Part shown: in pieces, positions 35,495 to 44,942 of the stretch
How positions within the stretch are numbered: the stretch's first letter is position 1
Layout: each line of letters starts with the position of its first letter
Assembly (NCBI RefSeq): GCF_913055835.1
Contig: NZ_CAJXKQ010000032.1
Coordinates: forward strand, 1 to 50,208
From: an uncultured Marinobacter sp.
GTDB lineage: Bacteria > Pseudomonadota > Gammaproteobacteria > Pseudomonadales > Oleiphilaceae
Length of the DNA stretch: 50,208 nucleotides
Direction of reading: 5' to 3'
Notes under the pieces: generated by a model
Seen by the model: only the letters and a program-made list of their open reading frames with translations
Databases searched by the model: none
Told to the model about the DNA's origin: nothing
Made by a program: the position numbers and the translations under genes

Positions 35495-36949
35495 TTACTC
35501 CTGAACCGAAAAAGACGCCCTGGGTCCCTTCAAAGGCTCTTTATTCCGCGCCTGCTCCATATAAACCGCGATCTGCTCATGAAGCGGATGATTCACGCAT
35601 TTCTTCTGGATAAACGTCAGGAAGGCCGTCGCCTTTTCCCACTGGGATAATCCGTTGGCCAGGGTCTGCGCCACCAGTAGATAGGCCGGGGCCAGTTGTT
35701 CGCTGTCCGGGAAGCGCTTGTGGAAATCCTGCAGCACTCGCAAGGCAGGCTTGAACTGGCCCCGATGGTACAGGGCCCGGGCGCAGCGTACCGAAAGGTC
35801 GGGATCCTCCAGTTTGAAGCCGGGTTCTGCTTGCTGGAGCGTGTTCAGCACGCCAGCGATACCTTCGCCGTCGTTGCGATCGGCGAGCCAGCCCAGGATG
35901 CGCGGGTGGTAGCGGTAGAGTTCGTCGGTGTCCTGGCGGGCCGTCAGTAGCTGGTACAACTGGCCGATTCTCAGGGCGTTGTCCCGATCCCGCTTCAGCG
36001 CTTCCTTCAACATGCTCTGCACACGATCATAGTTGCCATCTTTCAGGTTCATGTCGATGTCGGCATCGAAACGGGCACTGCGGTCGCGCTGGTGGGTGTC
36101 CTGGCCGGCGGTTTCGTCCTGAATGTCCGAGGCAAATCCCAGCTCCTCCTGATACTGGAACAACAGGTAGCCCAGCATGTGGAACAGGATCAGTGTGAAG
36201 GTACTGTTCAGGAAGCCGGCCAGGGGCTGGGCCACCCAGAATGGAAAGTGATTGACGGCAAAGTCCTGGGCCGCACCAGAGGCGAGGGTAAGCAAGATTA
36301 GGTAGCCGTAGAGCAGGAAATAGGGGGTTCCGATTCGCGAGATCAGCACTGCCAGATTCATCGGGTTCACCGCCGCACCCACTGAGCGCTCCATGGCCAG
36401 CACCATAATGCTGGCCGGTAATGCCAGGATGACAAACGCCAGCGCCAACAGCATCAGGATCGGGCCGCCGAGCATGGCGGAAGCGCCAACCAGACCGCCC
36501 ATCAGCACGAAGACCAGCAACTGCAGAATGACAATATCAAAGCCGCTGCCAGTGAAGGCCACGGACACGGCCGGCGGTTTCAGGTGACCTTCGGCGGTGT
36601 GGTTGATCACCGCATAGGTGTACTTGAACAGGGCAAGCGCCAGTACCAGCCAGATCAGGATGCCGATCAGGTTGGCAGGAGCCACCACCGGCACAAGGGT
36701 ACAGATGGCGATAACGATTAGCGGATCGGTATGGAACGGATAGCGGAAGAACGCGCCGAGTCGCTGCCAGAACGGGACCACTTCGGTGGCCGCGCCCAGG
36801 TATCGCATGGCCTTGCTGCAGTGCGGGCACAGGGCTCTGCGCTGGCGGGTGTCGGCATCGGGCATGCAGCGGCTGCAATAGTGAATCTGGCACTCTCCGC
36901 AGTGCCATTTGGCAGGGTCGCCGGGGTGATAGTGGCAATCGTGTTTCAC
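35495..36949 (-). CDS. Zinc-ribbon (B-box-like) polytopic membrane protein with TPR tail
   Basis: 484-residue protein of unknown function. The N-terminus has a Cys/His cluster of B-box type (residues 5-45: CHYHPGDPAKWHC, CSRC, CPHC). Several transmembrane helices follow (about 75-270), with a DUF4013-like feel, then a soluble TPR-like region (about 300-470). The overall pattern (membrane core plus C-terminal helical repeats) parallels the facing rhomboid gene. The stop codon touches the 30-bp inverted repeat. Confidence 0.7.
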   Translation of the reverse strand: MKHDCHYHPGDPAKWHCGECQIHYCSRCMPDADTRQRRALCPHCSKAMRYLGAATEVVPFWQRLGAFFRYPFHTDPLIVIAICTLVPVVAPANLIGILIWLVLALALFKYTYAVINHTAEGHLKPPAVSVAFTGSGFDIVILQLLVFVLMGGLVGASAMLGGPILMLLALAFVILALPASIMVLAMERSVGAAVNPMNLAVLISRIGTPYFLLYGYLILLTLASGAAQDFAVNHFPFWVAQPLAGFLNSTFTLILFHMLGYLLFQYQEELGFASDIQDETAGQDTHQRDRSARFDADIDMNLKDGNYDRVQSMLKEALKRDRDNALRIGQLYQLLTARQDTDELYRYHPRILGWLADRNDGEGIAGVLNTLQQAEPGFKLEDPDLSVRCARALYHRGQFKPALRVLQDFHKRFPDSEQLAPAYLLVAQTLANGLSQWEKATAFLTFIQKKCVNHPLHEQIAVYMEQARNKEPLKGPRASFSVQE

Positions 36950-37093
36950 AGGTGCTTGGGTCCTGGTCCATCAGAAAATCGTTGGCTCATGATGACAGAT
37001 GTCGGTTTTGAGCGCAGCAAACCAGTTAACAGGTAGACTAATGTCAGTTCCCGGGCGTATCCAACCGGGCACATTTGCTTATCCGGAGGTTGC

Positions 37094-38920
37094 TTGGAAC
37101 ACCCGCAAAACAGCGTAACCGGTATCGATACCCGTGAAACCCGGCAGTCGTACACCTGGCGGGATATCTTCGCGCTTGCGCTCAAGCACAAGCCCCGGCT
37201 GGTGCGCGCAAATCTGCTGGCCATCATGGCCACCGTCATGAGTGTGCCGGTGCCCCTGCTGCTTCCGGTTCTGGTGGATGAAGTGCTGCTGGACGAGCCT
37301 GGTCCGGTATTGCCGGTTATGAATTCGTTATTGCCGGGGAGCTGGGAAACGCCGGTGGTTTATATCGGGCTGATGGTTGTGGCGGCTTTTCTGCTCCGGG
37401 TGGCGGCATTGTCGTTCAATGTCTTACAGTCCAGGGAGTTCTCCAAGGTTTCCAAGGATGTGGTGTTCCGCATTCGTTCCCGTTTGCTGGGTCGCCTGCA
37501 GCGCGTGGCCATGTCCGAATACGAGACTCGGGGCTCCGGCGGGATCAGCAGTCATTTCATTACTGATCTGGATACCGTTGACCAGTTTCTGGGTACGACC
37601 ATCAGCCGGTTTCTGGTGGCCAGTCTCACGGTATTCGGTACCGCCCTGGTGCTGCTCTGGGTGCACTGGCAGTTGGCCCTGCTGATTTTGCTGTTCAACC
37701 CGCTGGTGATCTTCGCCACGATTCTGATTGGCAAGCGGGTCAAGGAACTGAAGCGTCGGGAGAACAGCGCTTACGAGGAGTTCCAGGGCGACCTCACCGA
37801 AACCCTGGATGCCATTCACCAGTTGCGGGCGGCCAACCGGGAAAAGCATTACCTCCGCCAACTGATCGACCGCGCCCGAAACGTGCGTGATCACGCCATA
37901 CAGTTCGAATGGCGCAGCGATGCCGCCAGCCGGGCCAGCTTCGCACTGTTCCAGTTTGGGGTTGATGCCTTCCGGGCCGCGGCCATGGTAACCGTGCTGT
38001 TCAGCGACCTGAGCATCGGCATGATGTTCGCCATTTTCGGCTATCTCTGGTTCATGCTGACGCCGGTTCAGGAAATGCTCAACATGCAGTACGCCTGGTT
38101 CGCAGCCAATGCGGCGCTCGGGCGGATCAACCGATTGCTGAAACTGGAGGAAGAGCCTCGCTATCCTGCGCTGGAGAACCCTTTCCGGGACCGGCATACC
38201 GTCGGGCTTTCTCTCAGGAATATCCACTTTGCCTACGGCGAGGAGGAGGAGGTTCTTCGAGGCATCAATCTGGAGTTGGCGCCGGGCGAAAAGGTCGCGC
38301 TGGTGGGCGCCAGTGGCGGCGGCAAGTCGACCCTGATCCAGGTGATCCTCGGCATGTATACGCCGCAACAAGGTGAGGTGCTGATTGATGGCGTGCCGGT
38401 TCAGCGTATCGGCTTGCCGTGTCTTCGTGAGCACGTGGCGACGGTGCTCCAGCACCCGGCCCTGTTCAACGATACCGTTCGCCAGAATCTGACGCTTGGT
38501 CGGGACAAGCCCGACGCCGATCTCTGGGATGCTCTGCGAATTGCCCAGCTGGATACCACGGTCGCTGCCATGCATGACCAGCTCGATACTGTGATTGGCC
38601 GCCAGGGTGTCCGTCTCTCTGGTGGGCAGCGCCAACGCCTGGCCATTGCCCGGATGATCCTGTCTGACCCCTCGGTGGTGATCCTGGATGAAGCCACCTC
38701 AGCGCTGGATGCGGAAACCGAGTTCCAGCTCCATCGAGACCTGGAAGCGTTCCTGAAACAGCGCACCACCCTCATCATTGCCCACCGCCTAAGTGCCGTT
38801 AAACAGGCAGATCGTGCCTGTGTTTTCGAAGACGGCCGGATCATCGAGGAAGGGCATCACGATGAACTGATTGCCAGAGAGGGTCTCTACGCCCAGCTCT
38901 ATGGCGAGCGCCAGATGTAA
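37094..38920 (+). CDS. ABC exporter with fused permease and ATPase
   Basis: 608-residue MsbA-like half-transporter that works as a dimer. Six transmembrane helices cover about 40-330. The ATPase domain (about 355-605) has Walker A GASGGGKST, the signature LSGGQRQRLAIA, Walker B VVILDEATSALD and the switch His in IIAHRLSA. The start is TTG 37094 with GGAGG four bases upstream; no ATG fits better. The substrate cannot be read from sequence; lipid, peptide or drug export are all possible. It is divergent from the zinc-ribbon gene. Confidence 0.88.
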   Translation: MEHPQNSVTGIDTRETRQSYTWRDIFALALKHKPRLVRANLLAIMATVMSVPVPLLLPVLVDEVLLDEPGPVLPVMNSLLPGSWETPVVYIGLMVVAAFLLRVAALSFNVLQSREFSKVSKDVVFRIRSRLLGRLQRVAMSEYETRGSGGISSHFITDLDTVDQFLGTTISRFLVASLTVFGTALVLLWVHWQLALLILLFNPLVIFATILIGKRVKELKRRENSAYEEFQGDLTETLDAIHQLRAANREKHYLRQLIDRARNVRDHAIQFEWRSDAASRASFALFQFGVDAFRAAAMVTVLFSDLSIGMMFAIFGYLWFMLTPVQEMLNMQYAWFAANAALGRINRLLKLEEEPRYPALENPFRDRHTVGLSLRNIHFAYGEEEEVLRGINLELAPGEKVALVGASGGGKSTLIQVILGMYTPQQGEVLIDGVPVQRIGLPCLREHVATVLQHPALFNDTVRQNLTLGRDKPDADLWDALRIAQLDTTVAAMHDQLDTVIGRQGVRLSGGQRQRLAIARMILSDPSVVILDEATSALDAETEFQLHRDLEAFLKQRTTLIIAHRLSAVKQADRACVFEDGRIIEEGHHDELIAREGLYAQLYGERQM

Positions 38921-39090
38921 TCCGGCCCATAAAGTTTACTTCCCCTTACAACAAAAACTGATCTGTCGCTTTTTGCGTCCGTAAAAGATTGCAAATGCAA
39001 GTTCTTCGCGCCAGAGGCTGCGCAATGCACCTATAGCTCGATTTCAAATTTCTCTGCAAACTCGCGAGCGATCTTTCACGGACAGGAAAA
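38921..39090. other. Intergenic region before the SCO gene
   Basis: 170 bases without a gene. It contains a small dyad TTGCA-AA-TGCAA around 38989-39000, which may be an operator for the SCO-MCP pair. No certain promoter was identified. Confidence 0.35.
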
Positions 39091-39678
39091 GTGAACAGAA
39101 AAACCACAAGCATTCTGCTTTTTGCCACAGCTTTCCTGCTGGCACTGGCACTCCCGGTGATGCCGTCGCTACTCAACAACAGCGGGTTTTACGGGATGGC
39201 GATTGATGAGCCCGGAGAGAGCCTGAAAGGGTACCAGCCACCGCAGGACGGGTTGGTCGTTATTTTCTTTGGTTATCGCCAGTGCGGAACTGTTTGCCCG
39301 GCTCAACTGGTTAACCTGTTGGATCTGAGCCAGCGGTTGGACGACGCCAAAGTCGAGTTTCTGTTTGTCACTCTCGATCCGGAAAACGACACCGCTCAGG
39401 ATTTACAACAGACAATGGCAAGCCTCGGTGAAGCATTCAGATCCTACAGGCCTGAAACCCACCAGTCTGCTCAAAAGCTGGCTTCAGCTTACAACGATTT
39501 TGCCGTTAAACAGGGGGGCGCCCCAAGTGACTATATTGCCCACAGTGCAAATTTGCATGTGGTGACCTCAGACTTTCGGAGAAGGCTGGTTTACGCCACA
39601 CCGGATCTGAAACTTGGATTGGTTGAACAGGATATTCGCCGCTTTCTGAAAGAATACGACAGCGAGAGTGCTACATGA
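39091..39678 (+). CDS. SCO1/SenC-family copper or redox protein
   Basis: 195-residue thioredoxin-fold protein anchored by an N-terminal helix (about 7-25), facing the periplasm. It has the SCO copper-binding CxxxC motif ([11 protein letters not shown], near residue 68) and a downstream His in [11 protein letters not shown] that completes the copper site. SCO proteins deliver copper to cytochrome oxidase or act as thiol reductases. The start is GTG with AGGA upstream. No oxidase genes adjoin it. Instead its stop overlaps a chemoreceptor start (ATGATG), an unusual pairing. Confidence 0.87.
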   Translation: MNRKTTSILLFATAFLLALALPVMPSLLNNSGFYGMAIDEPGESLKGYQPPQDGLVVIFFGYRQCGTVCPAQLVNLLDLSQRLDDAKVEFLFVTLDPENDTAQDLQQTMASLGEAFRSYRPETHQSAQKLASAYNDFAVKQGGAPSDYIAHSANLHVVTSDFRRRLVYATPDLKLGLVEQDIRRFLKEYDSESAT

Positions 39679-41195
39679 TGACAGCGGTAAACAGTCAGTC
39701 TTATGAAGTTGAAATCCGGGAGCGCACCGATCGCCAGGTGCTTCTCATTCTTCTGGCTCACATCCCGGTGGTCGGACTGTTGGTTCCAATGGGCTACGGT
39801 ACAACCATGTTTGCTCTGGTGGCATCTATTCTGGTGGGCGGCCTGGCGGTGGCCGGCTATTTCACCATGCGGGGAACCCGGGCGCTGTCCTCCCTGTTTG
39901 CTGTCTGTCTCATGCTCTTTTCGGCCATCATGATCCAGGCCCAGATGGGGCGGATCGAAATGCACTTCCATATTTTTGCCGCCCTCGCTCTGGTGATTAT
40001 TTATCGGGACTGGCTACCGGTAGTGGTCGCGGGCGGTACCATCGCCGTCCATCATCTGGCACTGACCGGGCTGCAACTGAGCGGGGCATCCCTGGGCGAC
40101 ATGTCGGTAATGATCTTCAACTACGACTGCAGTTGGTCAATTGCATTTCTGCACGCGGCCTTCGTGGTGTTTGAAGCAGCAATTCTAGTGTTCTTCGCCA
40201 TTCGCATGGGCGCGGAGCAAAAACAGTCGATCCAGATCATCGAGATTATCCGCGGATTCGATGCCAACAACGATCTGACGGCCCGCCTGGATGATGCAGA
40301 CAAGAGTGTCACCGCCGGTTCGTTCAATAACATGCTGGAGCGATTTGTCGAATTGATTGCCAAGCTCCGGGAGTTGTCGGAGCAATTGCGCGCAAATGCT
40401 GATGACATGACCAGTGTCAGTGACACGACCACGCAGATTGCCAACGAGCAGCAGGTTCAGACCGATCAGGCGGCCACGGCAACCAACGAAATGTCCGCCA
40501 GTATCCAGGAAGTTGCAAGCAACGCCCAGCTGGCGTCCGATGCGGCCGGTAATGCGTCTGGCGCCGCCAGACGGGGTGGTGAAGCCATGGCTAACGCCAC
40601 GAAACTGACTGAAGCAACCGATGAGGCACTGGGGAGCAGTGCCACAAGGGTCGATGAGCTGGGCGAAAAAATCGAATCCATTTCTTCGGTTGTCGGCTCG
40701 ATCAATGCGATCTCCGAACAGACCAACCTGCTGGCCCTGAACGCTGCCATCGAAGCCGCACGGGCCGGAGAGCATGGCCGTGGTTTTTCCGTGGTGGCGG
40801 ATGAGGTCAGGGCACTTTCCCTGAGAACCCAGGAGTTTACCGACCAGATTCGGGCGACTGTCGGCGAATTGAGCGACATTTCCGAGGCCACCAGGGCTTC
40901 CATGGAGATGGGGCGGACCCGATCTGCGGAATCAATACGGGCAATGAGGGAAACCGGCGAGGCCATTCGCGAAGTGGAAACCTCCATCAGCGAGGTGTCC
41001 AGAATGAACTACCAGATCGCATCGGCCTCGGAAGAGCAGGCGGCCACGTCGCTCCAGATCAACGAGAACATTCATTCCATCGCCAATCGGAACAACGATG
41101 TGGTGTCCGAGGCCGAGCGGGTTAGAGCCATGGCAGCGGACCTCGAGGCGGTTACCGAAAAACTGAATGAACTCGTGAAACTCTATCGCATCTAA
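39675..41195 (+). CDS. Methyl-accepting chemotaxis protein with polytopic membrane sensor
   Basis: 506-residue chemoreceptor. In place of a periplasmic ligand domain it has about six transmembrane helices (about 15-180), with His-rich motifs MHFHIF, AVHHLAL and FLHAAF inside or beside them. The cytoplasmic signalling domain covers about 230-506, with the conserved tip [21 protein letters not shown] and VVADEVRAL. Histidines in membrane helices could bind heme or copper, which would fit energy or oxygen taxis; this is inference. It overlaps the SCO stop by four bases (ATGA), implying translational coupling. Confidence 0.87.
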   Translation: MMTAVNSQSYEVEIRERTDRQVLLILLAHIPVVGLLVPMGYGTTMFALVASILVGGLAVAGYFTMRGTRALSSLFAVCLMLFSAIMIQAQMGRIEMHFHIFAALALVIIYRDWLPVVVAGGTIAVHHLALTGLQLSGASLGDMSVMIFNYDCSWSIAFLHAAFVVFEAAILVFFAIRMGAEQKQSIQIIEIIRGFDANNDLTARLDDADKSVTAGSFNNMLERFVELIAKLRELSEQLRANADDMTSVSDTTTQIANEQQVQTDQAATATNEMSASIQEVASNAQLASDAAGNASGAARRGGEAMANATKLTEATDEALGSSATRVDELGEKIESISSVVGSINAISEQTNLLALNAAIEAARAGEHGRGFSVVADEVRALSLRTQEFTDQIRATVGELSDISEATRASMEMGRTRSAESIRAMRETGEAIREVETSISEVSRMNYQIASASEEQAATSLQINENIHSIANRNNDVVSEAERVRAMAADLEAVTEKLNELVKLYRI

Positions 41196-41455
41196 CCCTT
41201 CCAGAGCAGGAGGTTGGAGGGTCAACTAACTCTCCGACCTTGGTCTGACATTCACCGTACTGATGCCGAACATTCACTGGCCCGCGGTTGAACTCTCGTT
41301 AATTGCTGCAATAGTTAAAGGTGACTTCACGCTGTGGAGTCCTTTCATCAGGCTATTGTCCGTTATGGGATTGCTTTCCCGGTCGATGCGTTGCTGAAAG
41401 GGCTTCGAGAGAGCCTTCCGGAATACGCGGATAACGACGAAAAAGGAGGCACCAC

Positions 41456-44218
41456 ATGTCGAACGAAAGTCTCAGCAAAGACAGTCTGAATACCCTTTCC
41501 AGCCTGGATGCTGGCGGTAAAACCTTCCATTACTACAGCCTGCCGAAGGCCGCAGATACCCTCGGCGACCTCAATCGCCTGCCTTTCTCTCTCAAGGTGT
41601 TGATGGAGAACCTGCTGCGCAATGAAGACGACTCCACGGTTGATCGTAGCCACATCGATGCCATGGTGCAGTGGCTGAAAGATCGTCACTCCGATACCGA
41701 AATCCAGTTCCGGCCAGCACGGGTGCTGATGCAGGATTTTACCGGTGTGCCCGGGGTGGTCGATCTTGCCGCGATGCGTGAGGCGGTGAAGGCCGCCGGC
41801 AAGGATCCGGCAATGATCAACCCGTTGTCACCGGTGGATCTGGTGATCGACCATTCGGTAATGGTGGACAAGTTTGGTGATCCGTCGGCGTTCAAGGACA
41901 ACGTGGCCATCGAAATGGAACGCAACCAGGAGCGCTACGAATTCCTGCGCTGGGGCCAGCAAGCCTTCGACAATTTCCGCGTGGTACCGCCCGGCACCGG
42001 TATCTGCCACCAGGTGAACCTGGAGTATCTGGGCAAGACCGTCTGGCAGAAGGATCAGGGTGGCAAGACCATTGCCTATCCGGACACCCTGGTAGGTACA
42101 GATTCCCACACCACCATGATCAACGGTCTGGGTATCCTTGGCTGGGGTGTTGGCGGTATCGAAGCGGAAGCCGCCATGCTGGGCCAGCCGGTATCCATGT
42201 TGATCCCCGAAGTGGTGGGCTTCAAGATTACCGGCAAGCTCCGTGAGGGCATTACAGCCACAGATCTGGTGCTGACCGTCACCGAAATGCTGCGCAAGAA
42301 AGGCGTTGTCGGCAAATTCGTGGAATTCTACGGCGACGGCCTGAAGGATATGCCCGTGGCCGACCGGGCCACCATCGCCAACATGGCGCCGGAATACGGC
42401 GCGACTTGTGGCTTCTTCCCGGTGGATGAGCAGACCATCAACTACATGCGACTGACCGGCCGTGAGGAAGAGCAACTGGAACTGGTGGAAGCCTACGCCA
42501 AGGCCCAGGGGCTTTGGCGGGAACCCGGCCATGAGCCGGTGTACACCGACAACCTGGAGCTCGATATGGGCGATGTCGAGGCCAGCCTCGCCGGGCCCAA
42601 GCGGCCGCAGGACCGGGTTGCACTGAAGAACATGAAGTCGTCTTTTGAGCTGTTGATGGAAACGGCCGAAGGACCCGCCGAAAACCGGAAAGCCAATCTG
42701 GAGTCCGAGGGTGGCGGCACTGCCGTTGGGGCTCAGGACGCTTATTTTGAACACCCTTCCAGCCAGCCGCTGCACATGAACGGCGAGAAGTCCCGGCTGG
42801 ATCCGGGCGCGGTAGTGATTGCTGCAATAACCTCCTGCACCAACACCTCTAACCCGAGCGTGATGATGGCCGCCGGCCTGATTGCCCAGAAAGCCGTCGA
42901 GAAGGGGCTGAACACCAAGCCCTGGGTCAAGACCTCGCTGGCGCCGGGTTCCAAGGTGGTCACGGATTATCTGCGGGTCGGCGGTTTCCAGGACGATCTC
43001 GACAAGCTTGGCTTCAACCTGGTGGGTTATGGTTGCACCACCTGCATCGGTAACTCGGGGCCGCTGCCCGACGAGGTAGAGCAGGCCATTACCGATGGTG
43101 ATCTGACCGTCGCCTCGGTGCTGTCCGGGAACCGGAACTTTGAAGGCCGGGTGCACCCGCTGGTGAAGACCAACTGGCTGGCTTCGCCGCCCCTGGTAGT
43201 GGCGTATGCGCTGGCGGGCAACGTTCGTCTTGATCTGGAAAAAGAGGCCCTCGGTACCGACAAGGATGGCAATCCGGTGTATCTGAAAGACCTCTGGCCC
43301 AGCCAGCAGGAGATTGCTGAAGCCGTGGAGAAAGTGAAAACCGACATGTTCCGCAAGGAATATGCAGAGGTCTTCGACGGCGATGCCACCTGGAAGTCCA
43401 TCAAGGTGCCGGAAAGCAAGGTGTACGAGTGGTCCGACAAGTCCACCTACATCCAGCATCCGCCCTTCTTTGAAGGTCTCAAGGAGGAGCCGGACGCCAT
43501 TGATGACATCAAGGACGCCAACATCCTGGCGATGCTGGGTGACTCGGTGACCACCGACCATATCTCACCCGCCGGTTCCTTCAAGCCGGACACCCCTGCC
43601 GGTAAATACCTGCAGGAGCACGGCGTTGATCCCAAGGATTTCAACTCCTATGGTTCCCGGCGGGGTAACCACGAGGTGATGATGCGAGGCACCTTCGCCA
43701 ACGTGCGTATCAAGAACGAGATGCTCGATGGCGTGGAAGGTGGCTTCACCAGGTTTGTGCCCACCGGCGAGCAAATGGCCATTTATGATGCCGCCATGAA
43801 GTACCAGGAGCAGGGCACGCCGCTCGTGGTTATTGCCGGCAAGGAGTACGGTACCGGTTCAAGCCGGGATTGGGCGGCCAAGGGTACCCGTCTGCTCGGT
43901 GTGAAAGCCGTGGTGGCCGAATCCTATGAACGCATTCACCGCTCAAACCTGATCGGTATGGGCGTGATGCCACTGCAGTTCCCGGAAGGTACGGATCGCA
44001 AGAGCCTTAAACTTACCGGTGAGGAAACCATCAGCATTGAAGGCCTGTCCGGAGAAATCAAACCGGGTCAGACCCTCACGATGACGGTGAAATACAAGGA
44101 TGGTTCTACAGAAAGCTGTGAGTTGAAATCGCGGATCGATACCGCGAACGAGGCTGTTTACTTCAAGCATGGCGGCATCCTCCATTACGTCGTACGGGAG
44201 ATGCTGCGCACTGCCTGA
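41456..44218 (+). CDS. acnA: Aconitate hydratase A
   Basis: TCA-cycle enzyme interconverting citrate and isocitrate, 920 residues, of the AcnA/IRP1 type. The 4Fe-4S ligands are Cys461 (SCTNTSNP), Cys527 and Cys530 ([10 protein letters not shown]). Further signature blocks are [24 protein letters not shown] and [12 protein letters not shown]. AcnA enzymes are often stress-induced and can bind mRNA in the apo form. AAAGGAGG precedes the start. A hairpin follows the stop and a ferritin-like gene lies 122 bases on. Confidence 0.96.
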   Translation: MSNESLSKDSLNTLSSLDAGGKTFHYYSLPKAADTLGDLNRLPFSLKVLMENLLRNEDDSTVDRSHIDAMVQWLKDRHSDTEIQFRPARVLMQDFTGVPGVVDLAAMREAVKAAGKDPAMINPLSPVDLVIDHSVMVDKFGDPSAFKDNVAIEMERNQERYEFLRWGQQAFDNFRVVPPGTGICHQVNLEYLGKTVWQKDQGGKTIAYPDTLVGTDSHTTMINGLGILGWGVGGIEAEAAMLGQPVSMLIPEVVGFKITGKLREGITATDLVLTVTEMLRKKGVVGKFVEFYGDGLKDMPVADRATIANMAPEYGATCGFFPVDEQTINYMRLTGREEEQLELVEAYAKAQGLWREPGHEPVYTDNLELDMGDVEASLAGPKRPQDRVALKNMKSSFELLMETAEGPAENRKANLESEGGGTAVGAQDAYFEHPSSQPLHMNGEKSRLDPGAVVIAAITSCTNTSNPSVMMAAGLIAQKAVEKGLNTKPWVKTSLAPGSKVVTDYLRVGGFQDDLDKLGFNLVGYGCTTCIGNSGPLPDEVEQAITDGDLTVASVLSGNRNFEGRVHPLVKTNWLASPPLVVAYALAGNVRLDLEKEALGTDKDGNPVYLKDLWPSQQEIAEAVEKVKTDMFRKEYAEVFDGDATWKSIKVPESKVYEWSDKSTYIQHPPFFEGLKEEPDAIDDIKDANILAMLGDSVTTDHISPAGSFKPDTPAGKYLQEHGVDPKDFNSYGSRRGNHEVMMRGTFANVRIKNEMLDGVEGGFTRFVPTGEQMAIYDAAMKYQEQGTPLVVIAGKEYGTGSSRDWAAKGTRLLGVKAVVAESYERIHRSNLIGMGVMPLQFPEGTDRKSLKLTGEETISIEGLSGEIKPGQTLTMTVKYKDGSTESCELKSRIDTANEAVYFKHGGILHYVVREMLRTA

Positions 44219-44235
44219 TTGGGCGCTGCTGATGA

Positions 44236-44259
44236 GGCATAGCGGTTCGCCGCTATGCC
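44236..44259 (+). other. Hairpin with TTCG tetraloop after acnA
   Basis: A perfect 10-bp stem, GGCATAGCGG with CCGCTATGCC, is closed by a TTCG loop, a very stable RNA hairpin. It lies 18 bases after the acnA stop. No T-run follows, so it may protect the 3' end of the acnA mRNA or assist Rho-dependent ending rather than act as an intrinsic terminator. Confidence 0.65.
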
Positions 44260-44277
44260 AGAACCATCTGAAACGCC

Positions 44278-44321
44278 CATTTCAGGCGAAATTTCAGCCA
44301 AATTTCAGCCAAATTCCAGAG
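44278..44321 (+). repeat. Four tandem 11-bp units upstream of the ferritin-like gene
   Basis: Two perfect units of AAATTTCAGCC (44289-44299 and 44300-44310) are flanked by two degenerate units (44278-44288 and 44311-44321). The 11-bp period is about one DNA turn, so all units face the same side of the helix. The array ends 19 bases before the next ATG and overlaps the expected promoter/leader. Confidence 0.7.
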
Positions 44322-44340
44322 AGAAACGAGAGAGACCCTT

Positions 44341-44880
44341 ATGACCGATCAACCGTTTCTGACGGACGTCAAAACCCTTCGCGAAAGGGCCCGTAAACAC
44401 ATTGAAGAAGGGGCTCTGACCGAGGGCTATGGTGCCAACCGCGACAATGTGGTGAAGATTCTCAACGAGGCGCTGGCGACCGAAATCGTCTGCACGCTAC
44501 GCTACAAAAGCCATTATTTCCGTGCCGATGGCATCAACGCCAATGTCGCTGCCCAGGAATTCCTGGAGCATGCGGACCAGGAACAACAGCACGCAGACTG
44601 GCTGGCCGAACGTATCGTGCAACTGGGAGGCAAGCCCAACTTTTCCCCGGAAGGCCTGTTGACCCGCTCACATGCGGAGTTTGTCGAAGGCGAAACGCTT
44701 CGGGAAATGGTGGTCGAGGATCTGGTTGCAGAACGGATCGCGATCGACAGCTATCGCGAGATTGCCCGTTACCTGGGTGACCAGGATCCGACCTCTCGGC
44801 GGATTATCGAGGAAATCCTGGCCCAGGAAGAAGAGCACGCGGACGATATGGCCGGTCTGCTTGAAGGGCTGGATAGCTGA
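44341..44880 (+). CDS. Ferritin-like/bacterioferritin-type diiron protein
   Basis: 179-residue four-helix bundle protein. Probable diiron ligands are the Glu in EALATEI (about residue 48), EFLEHADQEQQH (Glu and His near 80-86), EDLVAERIAIDSY and EEILAQEEEH. It lacks the heme-binding Met obvious in classical bacterioferritin and resembles the Dps-like ferritin group. A role in iron storage or peroxide protection is likely. Iron context with acnA upstream is suggestive. The ribosome site is a weak GAGAGAC run. Confidence 0.82.
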   Translation: MTDQPFLTDVKTLRERARKHIEEGALTEGYGANRDNVVKILNEALATEIVCTLRYKSHYFRADGINANVAAQEFLEHADQEQQHADWLAERIVQLGGKPNFSPEGLLTRSHAEFVEGETLREMVVEDLVAERIAIDSYREIARYLGDQDPTSRRIIEEILAQEEEHADDMAGLLEGLDS

Positions 44881-44914
44881 ATATCGCGGGCCCGTGGCGT
44901 AATTGACGAGTGTG

Positions 44915-44942
44915 GGTGCCGCCTGTCAGGTGGCGCCTTTCT
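44915..44942 (+). terminator. Rho-independent terminator of the ferritin-like gene
   Basis: A 9-bp stem (44915-44923 with 44929-44937, two G-T wobbles) with loop TGTCA is followed by TTTCT. It lies 34 bases after the ferritin-like stop and overlaps the last codons of the convergent histidine kinase, whose stop codon sits in the loop region. Confidence 0.55.

Noticed and set aside
35423..35650. A 75-codon frame starting inside the inverted-repeat element, echoed by the frame at base 64
   Set aside because: The shared peptide comes from the DNA repeat itself. It runs antisense into the zinc-ribbon protein gene and has no ribosome site.
37424..38635. A 403-codon minus-strand open frame inside the ABC exporter
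   Set aside because: It is the complement of the transmembrane and Walker regions of a normal ABC exporter and has no motif of its own.
41196..41455. Possible promoter or small gene upstream of acnA
   Set aside because: The best -35-like TTGAAC lacks a convincing -10 at proper spacing, and no short frame has a ribosome site. Nothing definite is seen in these 260 bases.
41828..43561. A 577-codon minus-strand open frame inside acnA
   Set aside because: It lies wholly within aconitase, whose iron-sulfur ligands and signature blocks are intact. The reverse frame has no domain or start signal.
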